Position numbers and translations under genes: made by a program
Shown here: one piece after another, positions 43,507-55,100 of the stretch
Numbering within the stretch: position 1 is the stretch's first letter
Layout of the letters: each line of letters starts with the position of its first letter
Notes under the pieces: model-generated
Databases searched by the model: none
Told to the model about the DNA's origin: nothing
What the model saw: only the letters and a program-made list of their open reading frames with translations
NCBI GenBank assembly: GCA_021030905.1
Contig: JAGFMI010000015.1
Span: 930,001 to 994,000 of the forward strand
Direction of reading: 5' to 3'
From: Pyrenula massariospora
Taxonomy: Eukaryota > Ascomycota > Eurotiomycetes > Pyrenulales > Pyrenulaceae
DNA: 64,000 nucleotides

Positions 43507-44022
43507 GCTGACCATCTATCGCAACAGATTCTTGCTTCTCAAACTATAGCTACAGATTCCGCCAAGACTCCAAATTTCCCATCTCTTCCAACCGAAAACA
43601 TGCTGGCAATCTATGATGAGCTTTTCTCATCGGTCAAAGATTGAGGCTGCTGGTCAATAACCTGCAAAAATTTAGGAAGAGTAGCAAAGCTAGGGGCAAT
43701 GCTTTCGATAGCAAAACTTGGTCATGCGAACATCGACGCTGAAATTTCAGCTACCAAGGAGCTCGGATATCGCAACCAGAAATCAGGCAATGCCAATCTC
43801 TTAGACTCTTATCTTGCCAGACTTCTGGATCTCAAAGATGAAATTGCCCAAGACATGTCGCGCTTGACATTCATAACGTCCCGCGAGTTTCAAGAGACGA
43901 TATATTTAATTAGAGATTGCCGCAAGGAAAAGGCCTTAAAAATAGCGATGGAGCATGTCGGTCTATATATGGGCGAAGAGTTAAAGCTCTGCGGGTGGTG
44001 CTCACGCTCTGAAGCATGTTAA
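43507..44022 (+). pseudogene. Probable gene relic interrupted by TGA
   Basis: One reading frame runs from a TTCTAG acceptor-like site at 43506 (ADHLSQQILASQTIATDS, then PSLPTENMLAIYDELFSSVKD) to a TGA at 43642-43644 and continues in the same frame to 44022 (LGHANIDAEISATKELGYRN, LARLLDLKDEIAQDMSRL). Both halves look like real protein, helical and charged. No intron with correct phase removes the TGA. A possible upstream exon starts at the ATG at 43365 (MALSGS). The family is not identified; a HeLo/STAND-type N-terminal domain was considered but is unproven. Confidence 0.35.
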
Positions 44023-45265
44023 ATACTTTTGTATTAGCCTGGAGGAGACATGAAATGACGAGGTGAGGCATCGTCTTTGCCGGTAACAGGCTCGGTGTGG
44101 CTCTTCGGTGAGCTTCTCTTCGCTGTACAAGGCCGTCCTGCAGCGGCTGAGAACTTCGTCACTCTTTTGACCAGAGCAAAATTCCACGATTCGTACTATG
44201 CTTAATTGGCGTGCCGTGAAACTATGTTCCTTCGCTTGTCTACGTAATGATTGGTGGACCCGAGATGGCGCGGAGACTGGAAAAATTCTTGGCAGCCTGG
44301 AGTTGAAAACACACCAATCTACGCTTCTTCTTTCACCCAACCGGAAATATCTTCTTCTTATCCGCGAGATCAAATGCATTCAAATTGCAGAGCCATGACT
44401 GTCATCTCGGCATTCTAAAGAATCTTCCGGTGAGGGCAGGAAAATGCTACCTAGATCCGCTATTGACCAGAGACCCTTGATCTATCGCAAAGCAATGCAT
44501 TGTTCCTCGATCTGGACCATGCATTGCCCTTGTTCGTCTGCCTAGCTGCATACCCACGAATCTTTCGTTGTCTTTCTAATTAAGTATCGTTGAATTGACC
44601 CACTATCGGCTTCTCGGAATTAGAGCTGTCTCAGACTAGCACTCTACCCTCATTGAATGCTCTCGGTGTCTTGAGAAGAAATATACCGCAATGGCACTTC
44701 TTTAGTCCTTCTGAAACTCGTCAGATGCCTCTGTACAAGCCAGTATACTTGTTACACATGCGTCAACTTTTCTGACGCCTGGACAATTTAATTTTCAAGT
44801 CTCAACAAAAGCATCTTGGAGGATCGGTATCTAGTTGGCACCCGCCTGGCGCATATTGGATGCGCCACGATCTCTGACATCCAGCCTCGTATCACTCCGA
44901 ATGGCGTGTCCCAGATAACTCTAATTCCGAAAAGCCGATAGTAATTTCCTATGTGCAGTTGTTTTGCTCCCCTTCGTTCCATTACGGGGAGTATTATTCC
45001 GTCATATGTATTACCCAATCAGAGCTCTTCTCTCTAACTAGATTCGGTTTACAAGGTCTTCTTCCGTACAACTTAGGACCTAAACATATCGAACATGGAT
45101 GGCAAACAAGCTCAAGGCCGGGAACCGGTGCGGCGTTGTACCTTGCATGTCGGGTTTAGAACTACAATCTGTTCTGTGGACAGCTCATACATATATGTAT
45201 GGAACATGGCTTGTCTTCTAAACACTCTGAGAAGCTTCGCTGGTCTTGCCTGAGTCTATCCAGCC

Positions 45266-47761
45266 ATGTCTTTCTGCTCACTGCTTGCACTAGCTCTCGC
45301 TGGGCTTCCTGCTCTAATAGACGCATACACCTGTACGGTCGGATTCACGGTATGACAATACATCCAATCGCTGACTTTTTGACAGGGAAGAATGTTGTCA
45401 CTGGAGGAGGCGGTGGATTTACTCCAGGTATTCACTTCAATACCGGGGCAAAGGGAGTCACATACTTGAGGTAGGTCTATTTCTAGCGGCTCGATCGTCA
45501 CTGCTCGTACTGAAAATAACAGGACGGATATTGGTGGTCTATACAAGCTCAACACTGCAGATGATAGCTGGACACCACTTCTAGACTTTGCCAATGACAC
45601 AACATGGTAACTCTTAGTGAGAGAACCGGTCTCGTCATTGTACTAACCCTTGTCCAGGCATGACTGGGGAGTTGATGCTGTCGCTTCCGACTTGACAGAC
45701 ACACAGATCGTTTATGCAGCAGCCGGCATGTATACCAATAGCTGGTAAGTCCTTTGACACTGAGAGGATCTTTCGATCTAATCAATACCAGGGATCCAAA
45801 CAACGGCGCGATCCTCAAGAGTACAAATCAGGGATCCACTTGGGCTTCGACCTCCTTACCCTTCAAGGTTGGTGGTAACATGCCAGGGCGGGGGATGGGT
45901 GAAAGATTAGCCGTCGACCCGAAGTTAAACAGTGTTCTTTATTTTGGTGCGCGGAGCGGTAACGGCTTATGGAAAAGTGTGAACTCTGGAGCGAATTGGT
46001 CAAAGGTTTCAAGCTTCCCTGACGCCGGTATGTGGATTTAGAATTGATGACAAGGAAATGATGCATTACCGGTATAGACTCGAGTTGACACCATCCTAAA
46101 TAGGGACATACGTCGCCGATTCTTCGGACAGCTCAGGCTACAACAGCGATATTCAAGGCATTGCCTGGGTCACATTTGATACCAACTCTACCACGACAGG
46201 CGGCGCCACATCCCGCATTTTTGTAGGAGTTGCCGATAAGGCGAATTCAGTGTACGTTTCTGAGAACGCGGGCTCTACATGGTCTGCGGTTGCAGGCCAG
46301 CCTACTGGCTACTTACCTCACAAAGGCAGAATCGCTGCAAAGGAGCACGCATTGTATGTGACTTACAGTGACGGCAGTGGCCCATATGACGGAACAAGTG
46401 GTTACGTGTATAGATACGACATTACTGCCAAGACGTGGAAGGACATTTCTCCTGTAGCAGCCTCAACGAACCCAGGCTACGGGTACGGTGGTATTTCAGT
46501 CGACGCCCAGAAGCCTGGAACAATAATGGTGGCTGCTCTCAACGAGTGGTGGCCAGATGCAAACATTTGGCGAAGTAACAACTCCGGCGCAAGTTGGACA
46601 CCCATCTGGGAATTTACAAGCTACCCAAATGAAAACTTCTACTACAGCATGGATAACAGTAACGCACCATGGATTAGCAACGCTAAGTCCCTCGACAACA
46701 AGAATATCGGCTGGATGATCGAAGCTCTTGAAATCGACCCTTTTGACAGCAACCATCTCCTCTACGGCACCGGCGAAACAGTTGTCGGTACTCACAATCT
46801 CCTCGACTGGGACACCAAGCACAACATATCCCTCAAAATCCTCGCATCAGGCATAGAAGAAACTTCCGTGCAGGGCCTGATTGCCCCTCCAGGTGGCTCT
46901 GCCCCTCTACTATCCGCCCTTGGCGACGTTGGTGGTTTTCAACACACTTCCCTCACAAAGGCTCCGACAACCTGGTACACAAATCCGACATATGGCACAA
47001 CCTCATCCATCGACTACGCTGGCAGCAACACAAAACAGATCGTCCGCGTCGGCAACTCCGGCTCCGACGGCAACCCACAAGTCGCGCTCTCCTACGACGG
47101 CGGCGCCAGCTGGTCCGCCGATTACGCCGCGCCAACCACCTACTATGGCGGCAAAGTCGCGCTCTCGGCGCAGGGCACCACGGTGCTCTGGTCCTCCGCC
47201 TCCAGCGGCGTCCTCGTCTCCAAGAGCCAAGCCTCCTTCTCTACGGTCAGCAGCCTCCCCTCCAGCGCAGCGATCGCCGCCGACCGCAAAAACGACACCG
47301 TCTTCTACGGCGGCAGCGGCGGCTCGATCTACGTCTCACACGACTCGGGCGCGACGTTCGCCAAAGCCGCGTCGCTCGGGTCCAGCACGGCGGTCAACAA
47401 CATCCAGACGAACCCGAGCGTGGCCGGCGACGTCTGGGCCTCGACGGACAAGGGCCTCTTCCACAGCACGGGCTACGGGACGAACTTTACGCAGCTCGCC
47501 GGCCCGACGCAGGGGTGGAGCTTTGCGCTCGGCAAATCCACCGCGAACAGCTACGGGTGGAATGTGTACGGGTTCTTTGGGATCGGCGGGGTGAACGCGC
47601 TGTACGAGAGCAAGGATGTGGGGAAGACGTGGACGATGATTGAGGATGCGAAGCATGGGTTTGGGAGCGCGAGCAGTAATCCCGTGGCGGCGAGTGCGGA
47701 TACGGAGGGGGCGGTGTATGTGGGGACGAATGGGAGGGGGATCTTTGTGGGGACGCCGTAG
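45266..47761 (+). CDS. Glycoside hydrolase family 74 xyloglucanase
   Basis: Six exons, 45266-45332, 45386-45470, 45523-45606, 45658-45744, 45792-46027 and 46104-47761, give 738 residues. A signal peptide (MSFCSLLALALAGLPALIDA) leads straight into YTWKNVVTGGGGGFTPG. The two seven-bladed propellers carry repeated BNR-like elements (S-x-D-x-G-x-T-W types such as SENAGSTWS, SKDVGKTWT). The putative catalytic Asp residues sit in RTDIGGLYKL and ALGDVGGFQH, as in the family. No cellulose-binding module follows; the protein ends NGRGIFVGTP. GH74 enzymes cleave the xyloglucan backbone. Introns cluster in the first 850 bp, while the last exon is 1.66 kb and GC-rich. With the GH95 fucosidase it could degrade fucosylated xyloglucan. 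Confidence 0.94.
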
Positions 47762-48073
47762 GTGGAGAGGTGAAAAGATCGGGTAGGGGTTGGAGTGGAG
47801 GACTTATATACTTTAGACGCGATGCTTAGGACATAGTATTGATATATTTCACGTGATATCAATAAACGAGATGTAGCGCACGAGATTGGCTGTCATGGAA
47901 CACCTTTGTAAAACGGGTATCTATTTTCGTTACATTCGTAGAATCTCAGAAACTAAGAAAGTCTCTTGCACTGTACGTTCAACTCCATTTTGAAACCTGC
48001 ACCAATACATATACATCTTTCAGCCCTTTGCCTAGCTTTCCACACTCACGTCCCCCATCTCCATGTGATCGAA
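47762..48073. other. Intergenic region
   Basis: Shared 3' flank of the convergent GH74 and Fig1-family genes. No gene seen. Confidence 0.6.
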
Positions 48074-48885
48074 TCACGACATGTTATACGAATAATCCCC
48101 CCTCGTTTTCTCGCCTTGCAAGATCCGACCACTGAGGATGACCCAAACGCACTCTAGGACGAAAATCATAAACTGCAGGAATTGGATCGTCGGCCCTGTA
48201 CTTGCGCTCCAAAAAGCCTGGTCGTCGTCCTTTTTCGGAGCCGCAACCCATTTCTTGGGGTCCGTGAAATACTTCACTGCGTTGGCAGTCTGTGTTGTTC
48301 CCACCGCGGCGACAATGGCAAGGGTGATGGATGCAGTGGTTAGACACACAGTGAGGGAGCGAAGGAGGGCCGTGCGGGTGCGGAAACAGAGGTCGGTGAT
48401 GAGGTGCGAGATGAGAGCAAGGCAGAAGAGGGCCATGGCAGGGACAATGAGGTAGAGGAAGATGTGGTCCTTGAGCGTGTAGGCCAAGGAAACCCAATTC
48501 TGGGCGTCATCCTTGTCCATCCCCTCGAGACTATGGACCTTATTGACGGCGCTGGATTGAGAGCGGCCAGAGGTGCCGATGCAGTGGGTGCCAGCTTCTT
48601 TGGGGCCGGTTAGGCAGATGCCGAAATAGTTCACTTTCATGGACCAATGGAAGTCGCCGGACTTGCCGGTAACGGCCTTTATGTTTATGAGGTAGATGTT
48701 TCGTATGCCGGACGAGGTGGACGTGCAGCCGATGAGGGTGAGGACTGGGTGAGGGGTTAGTGAATGACCACAATGGAGGGGGCATTAGAAGGAGGAATAC
48801 CGTAGAAAAGGATGATGGGAAGGGTGAGGATGTAGAGGCCAAGGCGAAGGCCTGTGTAGGACTGTCGAGACGGTTTGCTGAACAT
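48074..48885 (-). CDS. Fig1-family membrane protein
   Basis: Two exons on the minus strand, 48885-48801 and 48744-48074, give 251 residues. Four hydrophobic segments are visible: residues about 12-30, LYLIVPAMALFCLALISHL, LTVCLTTASITLAIVAAVG and FLQFMIFVLECVWVILSG, the claudin-like topology. Right after the first helix comes LIGCTSTSSGIRNIYLINI, the G-C-x-S-T-S...N-I-Y signature of the Fig1 family (calcium influx and membrane fusion in mating). The extracellular loop has two further Cys. Fig1 homologues regulate low-affinity calcium uptake and sexual development in filamentous fungi. The intron is 56 nt. Confidence 0.88.
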
Positions 48886-50225
48886 TGTCGCTGGTGAATT
48901 GTGGACAATTGGTACGAAACTTTTAAGAGAACAAGAGATGATAGAAAGGGAAACTGGAGCAACGAGGTAGTAGCGACGTGAGGGATGTTCTTGTGCTTTG
49001 AGGTCGAGAGCTGTGAATGACTCTAGGCAGATATCACTAGGCACCAGCACCCTCCAGAATCACACTAACTAACTGATAGTCTCAAATAACACTGAAGGGT
49101 GCCGGGAGCAAACCGGTAGTTATATCTGTCCCTTGACACTTTACCTTGTACAGTCTCCGGTCTCGACTATTTGTCCTTCTTGACCCCCGGCAGCGTTGCA
49201 CAGCCATACGGATCGTCGAGTTACACTATTTTGCTGGCTCAAGGCAGACCACCGAATCCGTGACGACATTCGACCTATGAACAATATCCGCCCCCAGATG
49301 TCATTGAAACGCACAGAGACAGTCGACACACCTAGACGGGCTCTCCTGGGCGTTGTTGTTGGTGATGGAGGCGCAGCCATATGAATCAGTTTTGATGCCG
49401 GTGCTCTGCATTGGGGGCCGACAAGGCTGCTGGCATGACTTGCAAACCACGACATACCACCGCTAAGGCACTTACCCGTCTCTTGTAGCGGATTGAGACG
49501 CGTTACAGTGGTCCTCTCTGTTGTCGAAATATTCTATTCGCGCATTCAGGATAAAGAGTTGGCCTGGGATATCCAAAGCAAGAGCCAAGTGTCTTGAAAG
49601 TGCTGACCCCCACAATCCAATCAATCTTCGTCCGGCAGCTAAGGATCAGAGTATCCATCTCAGCCACTCGAATAAAGCCCGACAGATCCTCAAAGTGGAT
49701 GGTGACGAATTGCAGCTGGCGGTTAGAGGAGGCTGATGGAGAGTCAAAACGCCGCAATCCTGAGACGCCCCTAGGAAGTATCCCCAGCCCCAAAATTCGG
49801 GGGCTACTTCCGGAGGCTAGAATCTAATTCTTATACCGCGGCAGATCTATGGGGCAGCAAATAAGAAAACATAATTGTGCCTGTTCAGTAATATTCATGT
49901 GACAGCGCAGTATTGGAGAGCGCCCATAGGAGCAAACCCTAGGTGTATCGGATAGTGACGTGTGATCGATTTCTAATCAAATTGCGACAAAGACTCTAAG
50001 AGAGGCTCCCGCTGAGAGACAGACTAAGCCTTACTCACAATGCTAGAGGGAAAGAGGTCACTAATTATTTCAAATACGGTGCAGAAAGCTCAAAACGTCG
50101 TTTCACCGTTAGAAACATGTCCGAGTCCGATATATTGGTAGATGCATATGTAGTAATAGAAACAATGTCCCACAAGCGCTCATTTATGACGTGGGCTCGA
50201 GCCCCGTGAGCCCATTCCCATCTTC
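48886..50225. other. Intergenic region, 1.3 kb
   Basis: Upstream flank of the Fig1 gene and 3' flank of the next gene. Overlapping small frames at 49500-49830 on both strands show no family resemblance. Confidence 0.5.
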
Positions 50226-51324
50226 TTAATTACCATCCCCCGTTTTCTGCCCACCCTCTACATTCACCTTATTCAGATATGTCTGCGTATACTCCTTGAC
50301 AATGTAGTCCGAGTCGGCAATCGTGAGTGTATCATCCGACCTCAGATTCGCACTTGTGGTCACCCCATCGCGATTTGCGGCTGCGCGAGCGATCGCTTTA
50401 TCCGCTTCCAAGCTAAGGACTGGTTGCATCGCCTGATCGGTGTCCTTGAGCTTGCCGTATACGTATGCCTCGAGTGCAAACCATGCAATGTTATGGGCAT
50501 TCCGAATCGCAAGTGGTGGGTTGTCATTCTTCTCCGCATACCGCGCTAGAAGTTTTGCTGTCGCTGGAGTCATGACATAGCGATACTCGTCCTTTGGAGA
50601 GTTGGGGAGGACAATCTTGACATCGCTGATGCCACCATGCCTTGTGCCATACACAGGTCCGTTAACTTTGTCGATGAGAGTCAAGGCTTGGACCCAGTGA
50701 CGGGCGCGAGTGTCATATGAGCGAATGTCGTGCGTGTCGCCATTCTTTCCTTTTTGGCCCTCTTTAATAGCTTTATCGAGAGTAGAGAAAGAGAAAAACC
50801 AAGGACAGAACGTCAGAGTAGTGTTAGAGCGGGTACGGTCGCTTGATGGGAGGTTCGCTACGGCAATGGCGGCATGAGTCTCTCCTTCACACGCATGAGG
50901 ATGATCTTCATTATTTGTGCGACAATAGATAGATGGAGTATCCTCCCCAGACCAGCCCTCGTCGGCGGTGGACGCCCTGTTGAATACCTCTGTGCTACCC
51001 CGTCAGATTCGACTTGAAGGATTATGAAAGGGACTTGCCTTGAAGATCTTTCTGATATTTAGCATTCCTAGGCGTTGGACCAAAATAGTCTAAAGCGGCC
51101 GTGCTCTCGAAATCGATCTTTTTAACAGCTTTGTCGGTAAGGAGCCTCTGAGCTTCGCGAAACGAGTCCCTAATGGACTCCTTGTCCTTGGCGGAACACC
51201 CATTAAAGTTACGAAGGGGTACTTGAGGTCGAGTTTGTTCGAGCATACCTCCGGCTTCGGGACTTGGAGCTGCTAAAGCCGCCGGGGCTGCCGCAGCGAA
51301 AAGAAAGAGAAAAGCTGAATGCAT
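50226..51324 (-). CDS. Secreted metallopeptidase-like protein, active site degenerate
   Basis: Two exons on the minus strand, 51324-51039 and 50989-50226, give 349 residues. The intron is 49 nt with a GC donor (G|GCAAGT) and CACAG acceptor; the phase is correct and the second exon is open for 254 codons. A signal peptide (MHSAFLFLFAAAAPAALA) is present. The layout recalls fungal Asp-zincin-like secreted peptidases: a CRTNNEDHPHACEG block, TLTFCPWFFSFSTLD, then HWVQALTLIDKVNGPVYG where HExxH and D-x-x-Y-G would stand, and NAHNIAWFALEAYV for the usual NADxxxYFA block. The catalytic Glu, second His and third-ligand Asp are all missing, so hydrolysis is unlikely. It may be a non-enzymatic secreted protein. 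Family assignment is inference. Confidence 0.65.
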
Positions 51325-52142
51325 GATCAAGAAAGAGCTCACTGGAATTGAAAGCAATCCTACGCAAGCGCAGGGCTAGAATTGACAGAGAAGGAAAATA
51401 AGTTCTAAGAGATTCCGTAAACGTGCCAAAGCCAAGCAAGCAAACAGGGAGAGACAAAAAGGAACATTGGGAACGTGCATATCTTAAGACAGTGAGACCA
51501 GGCCGTTAAGGGAGGGTACAGCCCGGGGTTCGCCAATCTTAGCGAGATCATAATGTATTTGCGATATGTGCGATCAACAGGAGATCCTATCTACAGGATG
51601 GGATGCGACGAGAATGGCGGTTGGTGTGAAAGTTGGGTGAGGTGGGCAGTGCCATGCTGACGAGTGGTTGCTTGTTGGCGAGGCGTTCGGTGACCAGTTA
51701 ATAGCCTGCGAGGCTAACCTACCAACGCAGCGTTTCGAAGAGTCGACGTTGTGCCGCACACGAGGCAGTGCTAGTCGTCGTTCTCTTAAAGACCTGCCTT
51801 TCGCTGTGCATTGATAGTGGACGGTCGAGGAGGTGAGGAAGGAGTTGTGAATGTGCGCCTATTGGAAAGTTGTCATGTTGGGTGCGTGGCATTTAAGAAG
51901 CGCCTGCGGGAGATTCTTCGAGTTCTTTGCAACCACCACGCGGCCGTTGATATGCGCACACGTAGCCAATCATGACCATCTTTTCCGACGCGTCAATACG
52001 TGGAAGGCTCGCACGCGGGACAAGCGCGACTTTCACGTGAGCTGCCTTCCTGTGTCGATTGTAGAGCCAGCTTCTAGTACCAGGATGCTCGCGGTGTTTT
52101 CAAGCCTTGGATCGCATCCGTAGCTATGATCGAACTATTGCG
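51325..52142. other. Divergent promoter region
   Basis: Between the degenerate peptidase-like gene (minus) and the ATR kinase gene (plus). No gene seen. An in-frame TTG at 52107 precedes the ATR ATG but is not a credible start. Confidence 0.55.
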
Positions 52143-55100
52143 ATGGCGGTGGCGAGCGAACCTCGACATGGGCGCCAGCGACAGCTTAATGGAGGATCTA
52201 CACACCCTCACGAGCCACCTTCATCATCTATCCTAGCCGCACACCTCGCTCCAGCAAACGGAAAATACGCACCTCTAGATTTGGACCGTGAGAACTTCGC
52301 TCAACTGCTTAACGAGTCGCTTGGAAGTGACAGTGACGGGCAGCCTAACCTGGCCAATGAGCCTATCGTCAACCATAAGCTCGTTGGCATTATCGTCAAA
52401 GCCGGCCTCGAGCATGCCATCAATCGACCTCGAGATCCGTTTGCCGAGGAGGAGGTTTCAGATACGGAGTATGAAGCATTACGCTGTCTAGAGGTCGTCC
52501 AGTTGGCATTCAGCAGATGCCCGGAGGTAGCGTATCAAGTGTCTGGCCAAGATGAGCCTGGTCTGAATGATCATGGGACGCCGCTGTTTGTTTGGCTTAT
52601 CCCAAGACTCACTAACATTCTTGTTCGATGGGTCTCGCCTACGGAGCAGCTGCAGTCAGCTTTCTGGAATTTAGTCGGCTGCATTATCGGATCCGAGACC
52701 AGATGCCGCCAGGCGCCTCGATCATGCGGATCAATACTTCAGTATGTCCAAGACTATATCATTGAGCTGGTCTCTGCGATCGAAAGTGATCCATTTTTTC
52801 TTGGATCCAAATCTGTGACAGACTCTAGCGAATTCTTTGCCGTCCAAATGGCAAAGCTAAATCTGCATGATGCTTCGTTGCATTTTAGCTTAGGAGTAAG
52901 GGGCTTTGATGAAGCTGCCATGGTTTGCTGTTCTCTCATAAAAGTTTTGTCATCTGAAGCAGAATTGGCTGTGCGACCATCAATAGTGATGCGACGGCTT
53001 CTGCAGTGGTCTTTAGACATGTTCCAACGTTTGTGGCAGGCTGTGACAGATGTCCTCGAGCAAAGAGTCGTTGCACAAACAGAAAATTTTCATCTGCTTC
53101 TGACAATCCTCACAGCACTTTGTAGTATTATTCCTTCCATGCAGAGGCAATCTATTGGGATCTCTTCGAAAGCAAGCCTTCTTTGGGCACAATGCGCAGC
53201 AGAGTGCGCCAGGCGAGCAAGTCAAATGGATCACAGCTTTGCAGAGCATCTCTTATCCGAGATTTTGAGTATGATTAATAAAATATCCCGAGACGACAAG
53301 ACTCAGCAGGCTTTGCGAAGTATTCTATTGCCCGCTTTCGTTTCGACCTTGACGGATAGCCATGCAGTTCAACCAATACAGCAACTTCTTCGGGATTGCA
53401 AGGGCCAGATTGAGGCGCTATTAGATACCTCGACAGCACACACAAATTTTTCGACGCTGGCTCCTAGCGCTACATCGATTACTGCTCAGGGCGAATATTG
53501 TTCCTTTCAATACTCGGACGGCAACCTGCGACCTCGGAAACGGCTTCGTCTGTCTACAGATGACGAAGATCAGCCAGTCGAATACAATCCATGTCAGAAA
53601 CTCATTCGTCGCCTCTACCGTTTGCTAGGCTCGCAAGAGGTCTCAGACCTGACCGGACTTTCTGAAATTGCGCCGATGACTTTTGGAAAACTATCCGAAA
53701 AGGACCAGTGTCGGGCAATGGAGGAGATTGGCTTGGTATCCTGTGCTGGTAGTGGCTGTCTTCAAACGAACGCTGAAAATGACGTACTGGGTCTATCCTG
53801 TCGGATATGTGATGAAGATTATCTATCATCTCCACGGGCTTTGTGGGAAAATACACACGCCAGTGAGCTTTTCGAGGTTCTGTCCGCCATACTACCGGCT
53901 TTACAAAAGTCTCCTAAGGCAAGAGTACTTGCATTGCTTGCTCTTCGCCGACTTTTAGCCCATACCTTTGATCCAAGTTATTTTCGGCTCGGCCAAACAG
54001 CGCTAGGAGAATGGTGCTTGCATTCTCTCCAAAGCTCTCTGAGGGAAGTGAGAATTGCAGCTGGTATCACTCTGACTGCTTTCATGAGAGCCCATAAAGA
54101 GATGCTCCCTGGCCTCTTCCGGAGCAATCGAGTCATCGGCCTGGACTTTCTCCAATCGCTTCTTCAAAAGAGTGAGCCCGCTGTTCAAGAGACATGCATT
54201 CTCAGCCTATCTCGAATCGCGGAGATTTCTGGAGACGATGAGCTCAATATTATCCTAGTTCGCTTCATAGAATACCTGGGTCACCCCAATGCATATCTTA
54301 GCGCGCTGGTGTATAACGAGATACTCAGAGTTGCCCAGACAAGGGATACTACGCCGCTTGTCTTATTTAAGCCATTCTGGCGCACAATCGCCGTGGTAGT
54401 GATTAAAAATATCCAAACTCGGCCAGCTATTGCACAGCAACTGTGCGACTTGCTGAACATGAAAGTCTCGAGCTTGTTGGCAATGACGCAAGAGTATACC
54501 CTACCATACCTTGTGCTTACGCGAAAACAAGACATCATCCTGAAGATTGCTAGGGCGCATGGAGCGAGTACCACGCCCTACGAGTTGTGCACACAAAAAA
54601 CGAATCTTGCCAGTATTTTGACGTTCTTGTTGACGCAGCCATTCGCAGATCCAGAAGAATCGGTGATGGGTCTATTAACTGAAGCGGCTCCCGAGTTCAA
54701 GGGCCAAGAGCTCTCCTCATGGGCAAAGCTGGAACCTATTCTGGTTACATGTGAGCTTTTGAAAGCTATCACTGATGCCGGTGAAGGTAAAGCCTCAAGA
54801 GTTCACCAAGCTTTACGACTTTTAGCAATCCTTGACTCAAGGCAAGTCTCGAAGAAAGGGGATATTGTTGGCCACTTCCTGGAGGAATACGTACTAGCAA
54901 TCATCACTGAGTTCAACAACACTCTAAATGACAACAAGATGATGCAGCCAAGCCTGGAGAAGCGCCGCTGTCTTGGTGCGATCGGCGAGTTAATGAAGCT
55001 TGGAAAGAGCCGCTTGAACGTCGCCCTGCCGCAGATCGGCGCCTGCTTGCGCTCAGCAATGGAGAATGAACAGCTGCGCGATAAGGCTTTTGAGGTGTGG

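Larger units (their letters stand above)
42027..45265. other. Gene-poor region, 3.2 kb
   Basis: Contains only a doubtful minus-strand frame (42114-42437) and a probable relic (43507-44022), listed separately. Nothing else can be supported; no transposon ends or terminal repeats were noticed. Confidence 0.55.

Noticed and set aside
42027-45265. Degenerate transposon in the gene-poor region
   Set aside because: No terminal repeats, transposase or reverse-transcriptase motifs were seen, and base composition does not show the strong AT shift of RIP-mutated repeats.
46881-47594. 237-codon Pro/Arg/Thr-rich frame on the plus strand
   Set aside because: It lies in another frame of the long GC-rich last exon of the GH74 gene and has only low-complexity sequence.
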